Assembly (NCBI RefSeq): GCF_003971065.1 | Contig: NZ_RYDV01000004.1 | Span: forward strand, 1-64,000 | Origin: Candidimonas sp. SYP-B2681 | GTDB lineage: Bacteria > Pseudomonadota > Gammaproteobacteria > Burkholderiales > Burkholderiaceae_B | Length of the DNA stretch: 64,000 nucleotides | Direction of reading: 5' to 3' | In this document: positions 26,901-35,796 of the stretch, one piece after another | Numbering within the stretch: position 1 is the stretch's first letter | Layout: every line of letters starts with the position of its first letter | Program-made: the position numbers and the translations under genes | The notes under the pieces: generated by a model | Seen by the model: the letters and a program-made list of their open reading frames with translations, nothing else | The model's database searches: none | Told to the model about the DNA's origin: nothing

Positions 26901-27686
26901 CTACAGGGCCTCAGCGATATAAGGGGTGCGCGCCAGCACCAAGCCCAGCACCGACGCGGCACCCGCCGCCTTGAACTGCTGCGCAATGCTGTGCAGCGTG
27001 CTGCCCGTGGTAAGGACGTCGTCCACGACCGCAATCGCTGCACCGGCCACCCGTTGGGGGCAAGCGTATAACGACTGCACGCTATGGAGTCTGTCCGTGC
27101 GGTTCAGCCTGGTCTGGCGGCTGCCTTCCTGAACGCGCAGCAGCAATTCCGGGCGGCACGACAAATCGAGCTGGCGCGCCAGACTGCGAGCGACTTCAGC
27201 GGCGGGATTAAAACCCCGCTCGATAATCGAACTTCGGCTGGCCGGGACTGGAACCAGGATTGTATTCGCTGGCAAAGCGGGTGTCGCGTCACGCACGGTT
27301 CGCGCAAGCAAGCCGGCCAGCATGCCAGCGCTGGTAAAGCGCCTGCCGACTTTAAAATAGTGAATCAGCAGGTCGCCCGGTTCGGCGTAATCGAAGGCCG
27401 CAATGACGCGATCGAACGCGGGTTGCCGCAAGCAGCAATCGGGGCAGGCATTATGGCGACCCAGCGCCAGACAACAGGCCGGGCAACGCAAGCCGTTATG
27501 TTGCATGGAATGCAAGACCGCGGCGGCGCAATTGGCGCACAGCCCGCCGCCTTTAGCGCTTCCTTGGCATAAAACGCAAGCCGTCGGAACCAGGGCAATA
27601 CCGGCTCGGCACGCCAGGTAAAGGCGGCGGCGCAAACCCACGCCGCTGTGTCGTGCATATTCGCGCATGGGGGGCATATCGGCCAT
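26901..27686 (-). CDS. comF: ComF family protein (phosphoribosyltransferase-like)
   Basis: The 261-residue protein has an N-terminal zinc-finger block with several CxxC pairs (CVLC, CANC, CPACC, CPDCC) and a C-terminal type I phosphoribosyltransferase domain with the PRPP motif AIAVVDDVLTTGSTL. ComF proteins are required for DNA uptake or restart of replication forks in competent bacteria. I start at ATG 27686; ATG 27668 is possible and upstream in-frame starts extend into the divergent promoter region. It is divergent from the bioC-like gene, a common pairing in betaproteobacteria. Confidence 0.9.
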   Translation of the reverse strand: MADMPPMREYARHSGVGLRRRLYLACRAGIALVPTACVLCQGSAKGGGLCANCAAAVLHSMQHNGLRCPACCLALGRHNACPDCCLRQPAFDRVIAAFDYAEPGDLLIHYFKVGRRFTSAGMLAGLLARTVRDATPALPANTILVPVPASRSSIIERGFNPAAEVARSLARQLDLSCRPELLLRVQEGSRQTRLNRTDRLHSVQSLYACPQRVAGAAIAVVDDVLTTGSTLHSIAQQFKAAGAASVLGLVLARTPYIAEAL

Positions 27687-27793
27687 AATGGTAGTCTCGA
27701 TGGCGTATACAACGTATCGCAGGCGCCCACGACCGGGGCCATGAACGTATGTAAACACAGCCTATTTCCACACACCAGATCCTTTAGCCAAAA

Positions 27794-28747
27794 ATGTCAC
27801 AGCCACCTTCACTGCGCGTCAGTCCGGCCCATGTCAGTCTGCAATTTGCCCGGCGCAGCCCTCTGGATTCAGCGCAGTTTCTGTACGGCGAAATCGCCCA
27901 GCGGATGTTGCAGCGATTAAGTTATATACGCGTTGCGCCAGTGGCGGTGCTGGACGCGGGCTGCGGCGCGGCCCATGCGCTGGAACCCTTGCGGGCGCGC
28001 TATGCAGAACTGGACTACAAAGGCCTGGATAACTGCGCCCCTTTGCTCGAGGCCGCGCGTCAACGCTACCTGGCCAAACCCGGATTCTGGCAAAAACTGC
28101 GCAACAAGCCCACGCCGCCCGCCGAATTCATCCTGGCCGATATGGCCGAATCCGGTCTGGCGCCTGAAAGCATGGACCTGGTCTGGTCGAATATGGCCTT
28201 GCACTGGCACCCCGAACCCCATCAGGTACTAAGCGAATGGCGCCGCGTGCTAAAGCCTGGTGCCTTGGTTATGTTCTCGTGTTTGGGCCCTGGCTCGCTG
28301 GCCGAACTGCGCAAAGCCATTGTCGACGCCAATCTTCAGACCAACACGCCACAGTATGTCGACATGCACGATTTTGGGGACCTGCTTATCGAGCGCGGTT
28401 TTTCCGACCCGGTCATGGATCAGGAAATCATCACCCTTACCTATCGCACACCGGAAAAACTTCTGGAAGACATGCGCACGCTGGGTGGCAATCCCAGCCT
28501 GGATCGTCGCCGGGGCTTGGTCGGCAGGCAGTGGCGGCAGCGCTTGCTGGACGCCCTTGAACGCCAGCGGCATATCGACGGCACCATACATCTGACCCTC
28601 GAAGTGGCCTACGGCCATGCATGGCGTTCCGCCAGCATGCGCAACATGTTCGGCGAGACCCGCATATCGGTCGGTTCGATTGGCCACGCCAGCAAAGACC
28701 CAAAGCCTCCACTCCCGACGATCAAGCCGCGCAAGACGGATACGTGA
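27794..28747 (+). CDS. BioC-like SAM-dependent methyltransferase
   Basis: Class I methyltransferase of 317 residues with motif I VLDAGCGAAHAL (about 52-63) and the acidic LADMAE and LVWSNMALHW segments. The latter matches malonyl-ACP methyltransferase BioC (biotin synthesis). The C-terminal half is also of BioC type, but no bio gene is adjacent, so I give no symbol. The divergent comF neighbour is typical for this betaproteobacterial form. The last 25 residues are lysine/proline-rich. Confidence 0.85.
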   Translation: MSQPPSLRVSPAHVSLQFARRSPLDSAQFLYGEIAQRMLQRLSYIRVAPVAVLDAGCGAAHALEPLRARYAELDYKGLDNCAPLLEAARQRYLAKPGFWQKLRNKPTPPAEFILADMAESGLAPESMDLVWSNMALHWHPEPHQVLSEWRRVLKPGALVMFSCLGPGSLAELRKAIVDANLQTNTPQYVDMHDFGDLLIERGFSDPVMDQEIITLTYRTPEKLLEDMRTLGGNPSLDRRRGLVGRQWRQRLLDALERQRHIDGTIHLTLEVAYGHAWRSASMRNMFGETRISVGSIGHASKDPKPPLPTIKPRKTDT

Positions 28748-28857
28748 TTCGTTCACCAAGTGTGTGCCATGCCCAGGCTAGCAATGGGCAGGGAAAGGCC
28801 TCGGGTAGGTACTGCACAAATTGGCGCATCCACTGCTGGGAGTCAGATGCTTCTTGT

Positions 28858-29280
28858 TCAAACAAAGGTTGCCGCCGAAACACCAAAGCGCTCGCTAAGG
28901 GCCCGAACTTGCCGGATATTAAGCTCGCGCTTGCCAGTCAGAATCTCCGAAACAACGCCCTGACTACCGATTTCCGGCAGATCACCTTGCCTCAGGCCGT
29001 GTTGTTCCATCAGGAAACTCAGAGCTTGTATGCCGGTGGCATCAGGCAAGGGGTGGCGCTTGATCTCATAGTCTTCAATCAGGTCGCCGACGATATCGAC
29101 CAGCCCCATGGCCGAATGATTTTCGTTGCCACCGATTTCATCGAGCAGGGCTTCGAGAATCTGGGTCATGCAAACGTAATGAGCCTCGTCACGGATGGGG
29201 GCGATGTCGGTAGCGCGGCGGAAATGTTCCCAAGCCGGAAGCAGCTGTGTCACATCGATGGGCGCGTTCATGGTTTCCAT
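28858..29280 (-). CDS. higA: HigA-type antitoxin
   Basis: Antitoxin of a type II HigBA module. The 140 residues have a helical N-terminal half and a C-terminal Xre-type helix-turn-helix (about 92-137; LRQGDLPEIGSQGVVSEILTGKREL), the arrangement of E. coli HigA. Its ATG lies inside the end of higB (overlap 13 bases), giving toxin-first order, as usual for HigBA. It would neutralise HigB and repress the operon through the palindrome at 29564-29584. Confidence 0.9.
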   Translation of the reverse strand: METMNAPIDVTQLLPAWEHFRRATDIAPIRDEAHYVCMTQILEALLDEIGGNENHSAMGLVDIVGDLIEDYEIKRHPLPDATGIQALSFLMEQHGLRQGDLPEIGSQGVVSEILTGKRELNIRQVRALSERFGVSAATFV

Positions 29281-29555
29281 GCTCCTTTATCGTAATCTCG
29301 GTGGGTAAGCACCGCCTTGACGTACACGATCTGCTTTTCAAACCGAATGTAGGTAACCAAGCGGTATTTATTGCCACCGACGTTGAACACCACTAACTCA
29401 CCGACTTTATCCACCGCATTGAACGCGGCTTTGAGTTCGGCCCAGTTGGCAAATCGGTTCTTCTCAATCACTCGCCGCCAGCCCTGTAAGGGATCGTCGG
29501 CTTGGGGATGCTCCGCAGCGAAAGCCCTTAAGGCACTGTTGCTAATGATCTTCAT
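29268..29555 (-). CDS. higB: HigB-type mRNA interferase toxin
   Basis: RelE-superfamily toxin of 95 residues that cleaves translated mRNA. The family shape is clear: MKIISNSALRAFAAEHPQ at the N-terminus, FNVGGNKYRLVTYIRFEKQIVYVKAVLTHRDYDK at the C-terminus with the catalytic-type basic and histidine residues. I start at ATG 29555 because it matches HigB; the frame extends upstream without similarity. A perfect palindrome lies nine bases before the start. A TATACT -10 (29567-29562) would place transcription start almost at the ATG, so the message may be leaderless. Confidence 0.92.
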   Translation of the reverse strand: MKIISNSALRAFAAEHPQADDPLQGWRRVIEKNRFANWAELKAAFNAVDKVGELVVFNVGGNKYRLVTYIRFEKQIVYVKAVLTHRDYDKGAWKP

Positions 29556-29563
29556 CCAGCCAG

Positions 29564-29584
29564 TATATCTCAATTTGAGATATA
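29564..29584. promoter_or_regulatory. higBA operator palindrome
   Basis: TATATCTCAA (29564-29573) and TTGAGATATA (29575-29584) are exact reverse complements around one base. The position directly upstream of higB, overlapping a -10-like TATACT on the minus strand, is what is expected of the autoregulatory HigA or HigBA binding site. Confidence 0.8.
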
Positions 29585-29653
29585 TGCGGCCCCTATAGGC
29601 ACGGGTATTGCATGCGGCACTAGATGCCGAATGCAAACACAGGAAACCGTGCA

Positions 29654-30592
29654 ATGACGATGACCACATTGGTGACTGGCGGCGCGGGCTTTCTGGGTTC
29701 GCACCTTTGTGATCGATTAATCGCCGACGGAAATGAAGTGCTGTGCGTCGATAATCTTTATACCGGTAGCAAAGACAATATTCGCCATCTGCTGGACCAT
29801 AAGCACTTTGAACTGCTACGGCACAATATCTGGCTGCCCTTGCATGTAGAGGTCGACCGCATCTACAACCTGGCATGCCCCGCCAGCCCGGTTCATTATC
29901 AGAACGACCCGGTGGCCACCATCAAGACATCGGTGCTGGGTTCGATCAATATGCTAGGTCTGGCCAAGCGCCGCAAGGCGCGCATTTTGCAGGCCTCGAC
30001 CAGCGAGGTCTACGGCGACCCGCAAGTTCACCCCCAAGCGGAAGACTATTGGGGCCATGTGAATACGGCCGGCCCGCGAGCCTGCTATGACGAGGGCAAG
30101 CGCTGCGCGGAAACCTTATTCTTTGACTACCACAGGCAAAACAAGGTCGATATAAGGGTGATCCGAATCTTCAATACCTATGGCCCGCGCATGCACCCCA
30201 ACGATGGCCGGGTAGTCAGTAATTTTATTGTTCAGGCACTGCAGGGTGAACCGCTAACGCTGTATGGGGATGGACTGCAGACTCGATCGTTCTGCTATGT
30301 CGATGACCTTATCGAAGGCATGCTGCGCATGATGAGTCAGGACGACGAGATCGGCCCCATCAACTTGGGCAATCCTGCCGAATTCACGATTCGTGAACTT
30401 GCCGAAATGGTTCTGCGTTTGACCGGCTCGAAAAGCAAGATCGTCTTTCTCACCTTACCGCAAGACGATCCCTTGCAGCGTCGACCCGATATTTCGAAGG
30501 CGAATTCCGTATTGCAATGGACGCCGACCGTCGAACTCGACGATGGGCTGCAAAGGACAATCGCGTATTTCCGGAAGGTCTTGAGCAAGTAA
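29654..30592 (+). CDS. UDP-glucuronate decarboxylase / UDP-xylose synthase family
   Basis: Extended SDR enzyme of 312 residues converting UDP-glucuronate to UDP-xylose, a sugar donor. NAD-binding GGAGFLGS (9-16), TSEVYGDP with E118, and the catalytic pair Y145/K149 in RACYDEGKR are the UXS signature, distinguishing it from dTDP-glucose dehydratase. AGGAAA precedes ATG 29654. It is a single gene between higBA and ntrX, about 16 kb from the rfb operon. UDP-glucose dehydrogenase, the supplier of its substrate, is not in the window. Confidence 0.9.
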   Translation: MTMTTLVTGGAGFLGSHLCDRLIADGNEVLCVDNLYTGSKDNIRHLLDHKHFELLRHNIWLPLHVEVDRIYNLACPASPVHYQNDPVATIKTSVLGSINMLGLAKRRKARILQASTSEVYGDPQVHPQAEDYWGHVNTAGPRACYDEGKRCAETLFFDYHRQNKVDIRVIRIFNTYGPRMHPNDGRVVSNFIVQALQGEPLTLYGDGLQTRSFCYVDDLIEGMLRMMSQDDEIGPINLGNPAEFTIRELAEMVLRLTGSKSKIVFLTLPQDDPLQRRPDISKANSVLQWTPTVELDDGLQRTIAYFRKVLSK

Positions 30593-30646
30593 GGCCAGAA
30601 CCCAAAGCGGGCAAGGCGCAGCAAGCGCGTCGCCGCTTCGACGCCT

Positions 30647-31339
30647 TTAGCTTGCGACGTTCTTTTTGCGCGAAGCGTCGATGCCCAGTTGCTTCAGCTT
30701 GCGATACAAGTGAGTGCGCTCCAGACCGGTGCGTTCGGACACGCGCGTCATGCTGTGATTTTCACGACCCAAGTGATATTCGAAATAAATCCGTTCGAAT
30801 TCGTCGCGGGCATCCCGCAGGGGCTGGTCTAAGGAAATGCCGCCCAGTAGCGAATGGTTGGCATCAGGCACGGGTGCAACGGCATCGGCAATCTGGCTGG
30901 TGGTCAGCGGCTGAACGTTATCTACCCTGCGCTCAAGCGGCATCCGGGCCGCTGCGGCCACGGCCGGCGTGAGCACCGGGCGAGCCAGACCGGCTGCGAC
31001 CGTTTTAAGCAGCTTTTGCAAGGTAATCGGCTTTTCCAGGAAATCGATCGCGCCAATTTTGGTAGCCTCGACGGCGGTATCTACCGTTGCGTGGCCGCTC
31101 ATCATGATCACCGGCATATCCAGCAGACCTTGCGACGCCCACTCTTTCAACAGGCTTACGCCATCCGTGTCTGGCATCCAGATATCAAGCAAGACCAAGT
31201 CCGGCCGGGCGCGCAGGCGCGCTGCGCGCGCCTGCGCGGCGTTTTCTGCGAGCTCGATCGTATGCCCTTCGTCGTAAAGAATTTCAGACAAAAGCTCGCG
31301 AATACCAATTTCATCGTCAACAACCAGGATTCTGGCCAT
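30647..31339 (-). CDS. ntrX: NtrX-like response regulator lacking the AAA+ domain
   Basis: A 230-residue regulator with a receiver domain (1-118; acidic D8/D9, phospho-acceptor D52, K103) and a C-terminal Fis-type helix-turn-helix (about 175-220; MTRVSERTGLERTHLYRKLKQLG). The sigma-54 AAA+ module of ordinary NtrX (Walker A, GAFTGA) is missing. Only about 50 alanine/valine-rich residues link the two ends. No frameshift remnants of an AAA+ domain are seen. The partner kinase ntrY ends seven bases upstream. It probably acts as a direct DNA-binding regulator independent of sigma-54. Confidence 0.9.
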   Translation of the reverse strand: MARILVVDDEIGIRELLSEILYDEGHTIELAENAAQARAARLRARPDLVLLDIWMPDTDGVSLLKEWASQGLLDMPVIMMSGHATVDTAVEATKIGAIDFLEKPITLQKLLKTVAAGLARPVLTPAVAAAARMPLERRVDNVQPLTTSQIADAVAPVPDANHSLLGGISLDQPLRDARDEFERIYFEYHLGRENHSMTRVSERTGLERTHLYRKLKQLGIDASRKKNVAS

Positions 31340-31345
31340 AAAGCG

Positions 31346-33739
31346 TCACCTACCTATTTTTTCCGCATTATCGTTCTCTTGCGTATCTACGTCCATCTTA
31401 GTCGTAGAAACGGCAAGGCGTGTCAAGAGGATGGAAATGCGTGCCCCCCCTTCCCGGCGGTTCGAAACATCAATTCGGCCACCGTGTTCCTCGATAATCT
31501 TTTTTACTATAGCAAGCCCCAGGCCCGTCCCCGTTGCCTTGGTCGTGACGTAGGGCTCGAAAACCCGCGTCAATACTTGCGGCGCAAAGCCGGGGCCATT
31601 ATCAGACACGGTCAGGCGTACCGCAAGTTGCTCGGGTCCGTTATTGGGCGATGACCTGGTCAGCTTGGTCTGCACCCAAATACAGGCCTGAGCAAGCGGC
31701 TGTTCCTGGCTAGCCGCGTCGCGGGCATTTGCCAGCAAATTATGGATTACCTGACGCAACTGCGTCGGATCCCCTTCAATCTTTGGAATCTCCGGGTCGA
31801 ATTCGACCTCGATTCTAGCGCTACGGCCATCGTCACGTACGTGGCCCCCCACCGGGTCCCAACCATACAGGCTAAGCACCTCGCCCACTAGACCGTTGAT
31901 GTTTATGTCTTGCATCTGTGCGGGCGGCGTGCGGGCGTACTCGCGAAAGTCGTCGACCATCTTCTTTAACGACGCCACCTGGTTCACGATTGTATTCGTA
32001 GATCGTGTCAGCATGGCGGCATCGGCTTCATTCAGGCGCCCGTCCAGCTTCATGGCAAGCCGCTCGGCGGACAATTGTATGGGTGTCAGCGGATTCTTGA
32101 TTTCGTGCGCCAGCCGGCGGGCCACTTCACCCCAAGCCACAGTGCGGTTAGCGGAAATGACCTCGCTGATGTCATCGAACACGACCAAGTAACCGTTGCC
32201 GCGGCTGTCAACGCTCAAATGCGTACCGCGTGCCAGCAGGGTCACGATGTGCTTCTTGGTTTCATTATCGGTCGCGTCTTCCAGTTCCAGTTCGAACTGC
32301 TGTTGCCAATACAGGCGTTCGGACCCCACCGCGGTATGTGCGGCAAAGGCCTGGCGTATCAGTTGCGACAAGGCAAACGCGCCGTCAGCGGTTTCCAGCG
32401 GCCGGCCTTTTACTGACCGTAAATCGACTCGCAAGATACTTTGCGCGCCCTGGTTGAACATGGTTACGCGAAACATCTCGTCGAACACCAACACACCGGA
32501 CGACAAATTGCTAAGCACCGATTCCAGGTAAACATTGGATCGCTCTAATTGCTGGCGGTTGTTCTCGACCATCTGGCGTGCTTCATCGAGCTGGCGCGTC
32601 ATGGCATTGAACGAACGTGTGAGCTGACCGATTTCATCCTTGGCAGGAGCTTCGGGCAGCGGCCGGTAATCGCCCACCCCCACCGCCTGCGTTCCCGAAG
32701 CCAGGGTTAGCAAAGGCCGCACCAGCCGACGCGATACCGCCAGGGCCACCGCGACGGCGGCGAAAACCGCCAGGATCAGGGCCAGGGTAAGCGTAATGCC
32801 ATACAACTTGCGCAAGCCCAGACGCGACAGGGCCAATTCCTGGTAGTCTCGAAAGCCCTGCTGTACCTGGTTGGCATTGCGCGCGATTTGATCGGGTACT
32901 GGCTGAATGACCTGCAGCCAGCGCGTGTCCGGCGCAATCCCGAAGACGGTGGTCAGGCGATCGGGGGTGCTTACGGGAATCACAACGCGCAGGCGCAAAC
33001 CCGTGCTGTCTGGTGCATCGGTGCCGCCCGACACCATGCGCTCGTCGGTTTCGGCGGCGGAGTATCCGCGCGATACCCTAAGCTGATTCATGACGCCTGT
33101 TGGCGGCATGTCGGGCAACAACTGCCCATAGGCCGATGATGAAAAAGCGATCAGCCGGCCGTTTCCGGTAAAGACCATGGCTTCGGTCGCTCCGCTGGTT
33201 TCGCGCAGGCGTGTAATGGCCTGCGCCATGTCGGCATCGCTGCCACTGCCCAGCCGGACAGAGAGCTCTTTGGCACGGGCGTTCAGGTCGGCCAGTTGTG
33301 AATCAAGTGCTGCACGCCCCAGATTCAAACCGGCTTCAAGCGCGTTATCGACGCGCACATTGAACCAGGATTCAATGGAGCGGGACATGAACTGCACCGA
33401 CAACACATAAATCAAGGCGCCGGGCACCACCCCGATCAGGGTGAAGTACAAAGCAAAGCGGGCCGTCAGGCGCGCGCCGAACTGGCGCCTGCGAATCTGG
33501 CGCAATAAACGCGCAGCCAGCAGTACCACCCAAAATACCAGCGCCACGGCAAGAATGCCATTGAGCACCAGCAAGGTATCGTACTGCTGGGCATAGCGCG
33601 AAGCATTACCGGTTGACCAGGCCAGCAGGGTCAGCAAGGCCAGCGAGCTTATTGCCGCCACGAAAAGTGCAACACGCAGACCCCAGCGTACTAGGGTTGG
33701 AGCGCGTCGCGTGAGATCGAAAAAGTGAAGTTTTTCCAT
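31346..33739 (-). CDS. ntrY: Sensor histidine kinase NtrY
   Basis: Membrane histidine kinase of 797 residues. Several N-terminal membrane helices (two or three within about 20-120), a periplasmic sensing portion and another helix (about 290-315) are followed by HAMP (about 315-370), PAS (about 385-500), HisKA with the H-box RRLAHEIKNPLTPIQLSAER, and HATPase (NLLANARDA, DNGPGF, GTGLGLAIVKKI). The ATG at 33739 is used; the TTG upstream is rejected. It overlaps the end of the DUF4390 gene by 49 bases. Phosphate transfer to the short NtrX is inferred. Confidence 0.95.
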   Translation of the reverse strand: MEKLHFFDLTRRAPTLVRWGLRVALFVAAISSLALLTLLAWSTGNASRYAQQYDTLLVLNGILAVALVFWVVLLAARLLRQIRRRQFGARLTARFALYFTLIGVVPGALIYVLSVQFMSRSIESWFNVRVDNALEAGLNLGRAALDSQLADLNARAKELSVRLGSGSDADMAQAITRLRETSGATEAMVFTGNGRLIAFSSSAYGQLLPDMPPTGVMNQLRVSRGYSAAETDERMVSGGTDAPDSTGLRLRVVIPVSTPDRLTTVFGIAPDTRWLQVIQPVPDQIARNANQVQQGFRDYQELALSRLGLRKLYGITLTLALILAVFAAVAVALAVSRRLVRPLLTLASGTQAVGVGDYRPLPEAPAKDEIGQLTRSFNAMTRQLDEARQMVENNRQQLERSNVYLESVLSNLSSGVLVFDEMFRVTMFNQGAQSILRVDLRSVKGRPLETADGAFALSQLIRQAFAAHTAVGSERLYWQQQFELELEDATDNETKKHIVTLLARGTHLSVDSRGNGYLVVFDDISEVISANRTVAWGEVARRLAHEIKNPLTPIQLSAERLAMKLDGRLNEADAAMLTRSTNTIVNQVASLKKMVDDFREYARTPPAQMQDININGLVGEVLSLYGWDPVGGHVRDDGRSARIEVEFDPEIPKIEGDPTQLRQVIHNLLANARDAASQEQPLAQACIWVQTKLTRSSPNNGPEQLAVRLTVSDNGPGFAPQVLTRVFEPYVTTKATGTGLGLAIVKKIIEEHGGRIDVSNRREGGARISILLTRLAVSTTKMDVDTQENDNAEKIGR

Positions 33740-34266
33740 GGAGTCGCTAAGGACCAAGCGCTGCTGTTAAAGGCATCCACCTGAAAGGGGCGCGCTAGTA
33801 ATGAGGTATCAAGACGCAGCCGGATCCGGCCTTCGTAGAGTTTGTCCACTTCAAGATCTTCAATGTTGGCCACAGCCCAACCACGAATATTGCGCACCAG
33901 CGACAAGGCATCGTCCAGCGACGATTCAGGCAGAGTCAGTTCGCTGCTGCCCACACGCCATTGCCGTGTCAGGGCGTTGTAGACAATCCGCCAGGTGCGC
34001 CGTTCTTTGACGACCTCGTTGTCGAACCACCACCAGCGTTTGGATACCACTTCCAGATCGGCCGTAAAGTAGATAGGCACCCCTTTTTCGGCGGCATTGC
34101 GCAGGTCGCCATTGACTGAAAAATCGATGTCAGCATCGATATACAGCTTGCCGTCTTCGATAACGGGCTCGACCCGCGTGACACGCTCGGCCTCGTGCTG
34201 CACGCTGACCTGGGCATGCGCCGTCAGCGACAAACACAACAATAAAGGAAACAAGAGTCGTAGCAT
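33691..34266 (-). CDS. DUF4390 domain-containing periplasmic protein
   Basis: A 191-residue protein with a signal peptide (1-18, ending AHA) and a single DUF4390 domain: paired beta-strand segments (YIDADIDFSVNGDLRNAAEKGVPIYFTADLEV, RRTWRIVYNALTRQWRVG, DALSLVRNIRGWAVANI). Its function is unknown. It is placed between rsmB and ntrY in the order rsmB-DUF4390-ntrY-ntrX, common in betaproteobacteria, and its 3' end overlaps ntrY by 49 bases, implying tight co-expression with the two-component system. Confidence 0.88.
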   Translation of the reverse strand: MLRLLFPLLLCLSLTAHAQVSVQHEAERVTRVEPVIEDGKLYIDADIDFSVNGDLRNAAEKGVPIYFTADLEVVSKRWWWFDNEVVKERRTWRIVYNALTRQWRVGSSELTLPESSLDDALSLVRNIRGWAVANIEDLEVDKLYEGRIRLRLDTSLLARPFQVDAFNSSAWSLATPWKNFTFSISRDALQP

Positions 34267-34318
34267 TACCGCTCACCGGGATCCAAAAAAAGACAAAACG
34301 TGCACCATTTTTGACGAC

Positions 34319-35677
34319 TCACGCCTTCTTGGCAAACAAGGCATAGAAAAAGCCATCGCAAGATGCCGATTGTTCATCCGCAAGGGGCAACAACTGACCG
34401 GGCGCCGGCTGGCGGACCGCATCGGCATGCCGTTTTTCGAATTGAACCGCCTGTTGTTCACCTTCCTGCGGAAAGATCGAGCATGTGGAATACAGCAAGT
34501 GTCCGCCGGGTTTCACGGTTTGCCAGAGCGCATCCATGATCTTGCGCTGCACGCTGGCGGTTTTCGGAATATCGGTTTCGCGGCGCAGCCAACGTATGTC
34601 GGGGTGACGGCGCACAATGCCCGATGCCGTGCAGGGCACATCGGCCAGCACCGCATCGAAATGGCGGCCATCCCACCAGGAAGGCAGGTCGATCGCATCG
34701 GCGGCGCGCAACTCGACATTGGCGCCGTCGAGCCCCAGGCGATGCAAGTTTTGGGCGACCCGTTCCAGCCGTATCGGATCAGAATCAAGCGCCAGCAAGT
34801 CGATATCGGCTCGCTCGAGCAAATGAGCCGTCTTGCCGCCAGGCGCCGAGCAAGCGTCAAGCACGCGCATGCCGGACTGCAGCGGCAATATCTGTGCAGC
34901 TTGCTGGGCCGCAAGGTCTTGTACCGACCACCAGCCCTCTTCAAAACCCGGCACAGCCTGTACTGGGCGTGGTGTAGATAAGACAATGGCCCCGGGGGCC
35001 GGTGAAGTGGCTTCCAGGCCGGCGGCCGCAAGCTCGGCCATCATCTTTTCGACTGAGGAACGCCGGGCATTGACGCGCAGTGCCATAGGGCCAGGACGGT
35101 TGGCCGCCACCAGCAATGCCTGCCATTGATCGGGGTAGGCGCGGCGTACTTTAGCGATCCACCAGTTGGGATGATTGAATACTGCTTCCGGATATTGGCG
35201 TGCCTGCGCTAAAATAGCAGGTCTTTCCCGAATAAAGCCCCTTAGCGTTGCATTTAACAAGCCTTTATAGGTCTGCAGCTTGCGTTGGCCGGCCACCGCG
35301 TTTACGGCCTGGTCCACCACCGTATGTACGGCATATACCGGCAAGTCGCGGCGCGCAACGTGGTCGGACGAGGTTTCGTCCGAAAATTCGACCGCCGTAT
35401 CCAGCAAGGCCAGCGACACCAACAGCACGGCGTCGAACAGCGGATTGGGCGGCGCACGTTGCACCAGCATCTGCTTTATCTCGAACACCAGGCCCAGGCG
35501 TCGCATTACATGAAACGCAACGGCCTGCGTGGAAGCGCGCAGCGCCGCCGGCGTGGCAGCAAGGCTGTCGGTCAGCGACGCGCCAGCCAGCACGGCCTGC
35601 ACGTTTTGCGCGCTGGCCAAGATAGTGTCCGACAAGGATGTCGTATTACGGGTGGGTATAGAAGAAATTTCGGGCAC
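34319..35677 (-). CDS. rsmB: 16S rRNA (cytosine-967-C5)-methyltransferase
   Basis: Two-domain enzyme of 452 residues: an N-terminal NusB-like RNA-binding domain (about 18-170) and a C-terminal Rossmann methyltransferase with [19 protein letters not shown] and [10 protein letters not shown], the last two carrying the release and catalytic cysteines. The start is GTG at 35677; no nearby in-frame ATG exists. It heads the minus-strand rsmB-DUF4390-ntrY-ntrX group and is divergent from rimO. Confidence 0.94.
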   Translation of the reverse strand: MPEISSIPTRNTTSLSDTILASAQNVQAVLAGASLTDSLAATPAALRASTQAVAFHVMRRLGLVFEIKQMLVQRAPPNPLFDAVLLVSLALLDTAVEFSDETSSDHVARRDLPVYAVHTVVDQAVNAVAGQRKLQTYKGLLNATLRGFIRERPAILAQARQYPEAVFNHPNWWIAKVRRAYPDQWQALLVAANRPGPMALRVNARRSSVEKMMAELAAAGLEATSPAPGAIVLSTPRPVQAVPGFEEGWWSVQDLAAQQAAQILPLQSGMRVLDACSAPGGKTAHLLERADIDLLALDSDPIRLERVAQNLHRLGLDGANVELRAADAIDLPSWWDGRHFDAVLADVPCTASGIVRRHPDIRWLRRETDIPKTASVQRKIMDALWQTVKPGGHLLYSTCSIFPQEGEQQAVQFEKRHADAVRQPAPGQLLPLADEQSASCDGFFYALFAKKA

Positions 35678-35796
35678 GAGAACGAAGGCCTGCCAAGATA
35701 GGATCTGTTCTCGACTTTATCATCAAATGGCGACCTGGCCCGGTAGCCGCTAAAATTCTTTTTCTTTATCGAGCCTTAGGCTCAACGAGGTTATAC

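Noticed and set aside
35248-35701. Plus-strand frames opposite the rsmB N-terminal region
   Set aside because: They are antisense to the NusB-like domain of rsmB, mutually overlapping and arginine-rich, without recognisable motifs.
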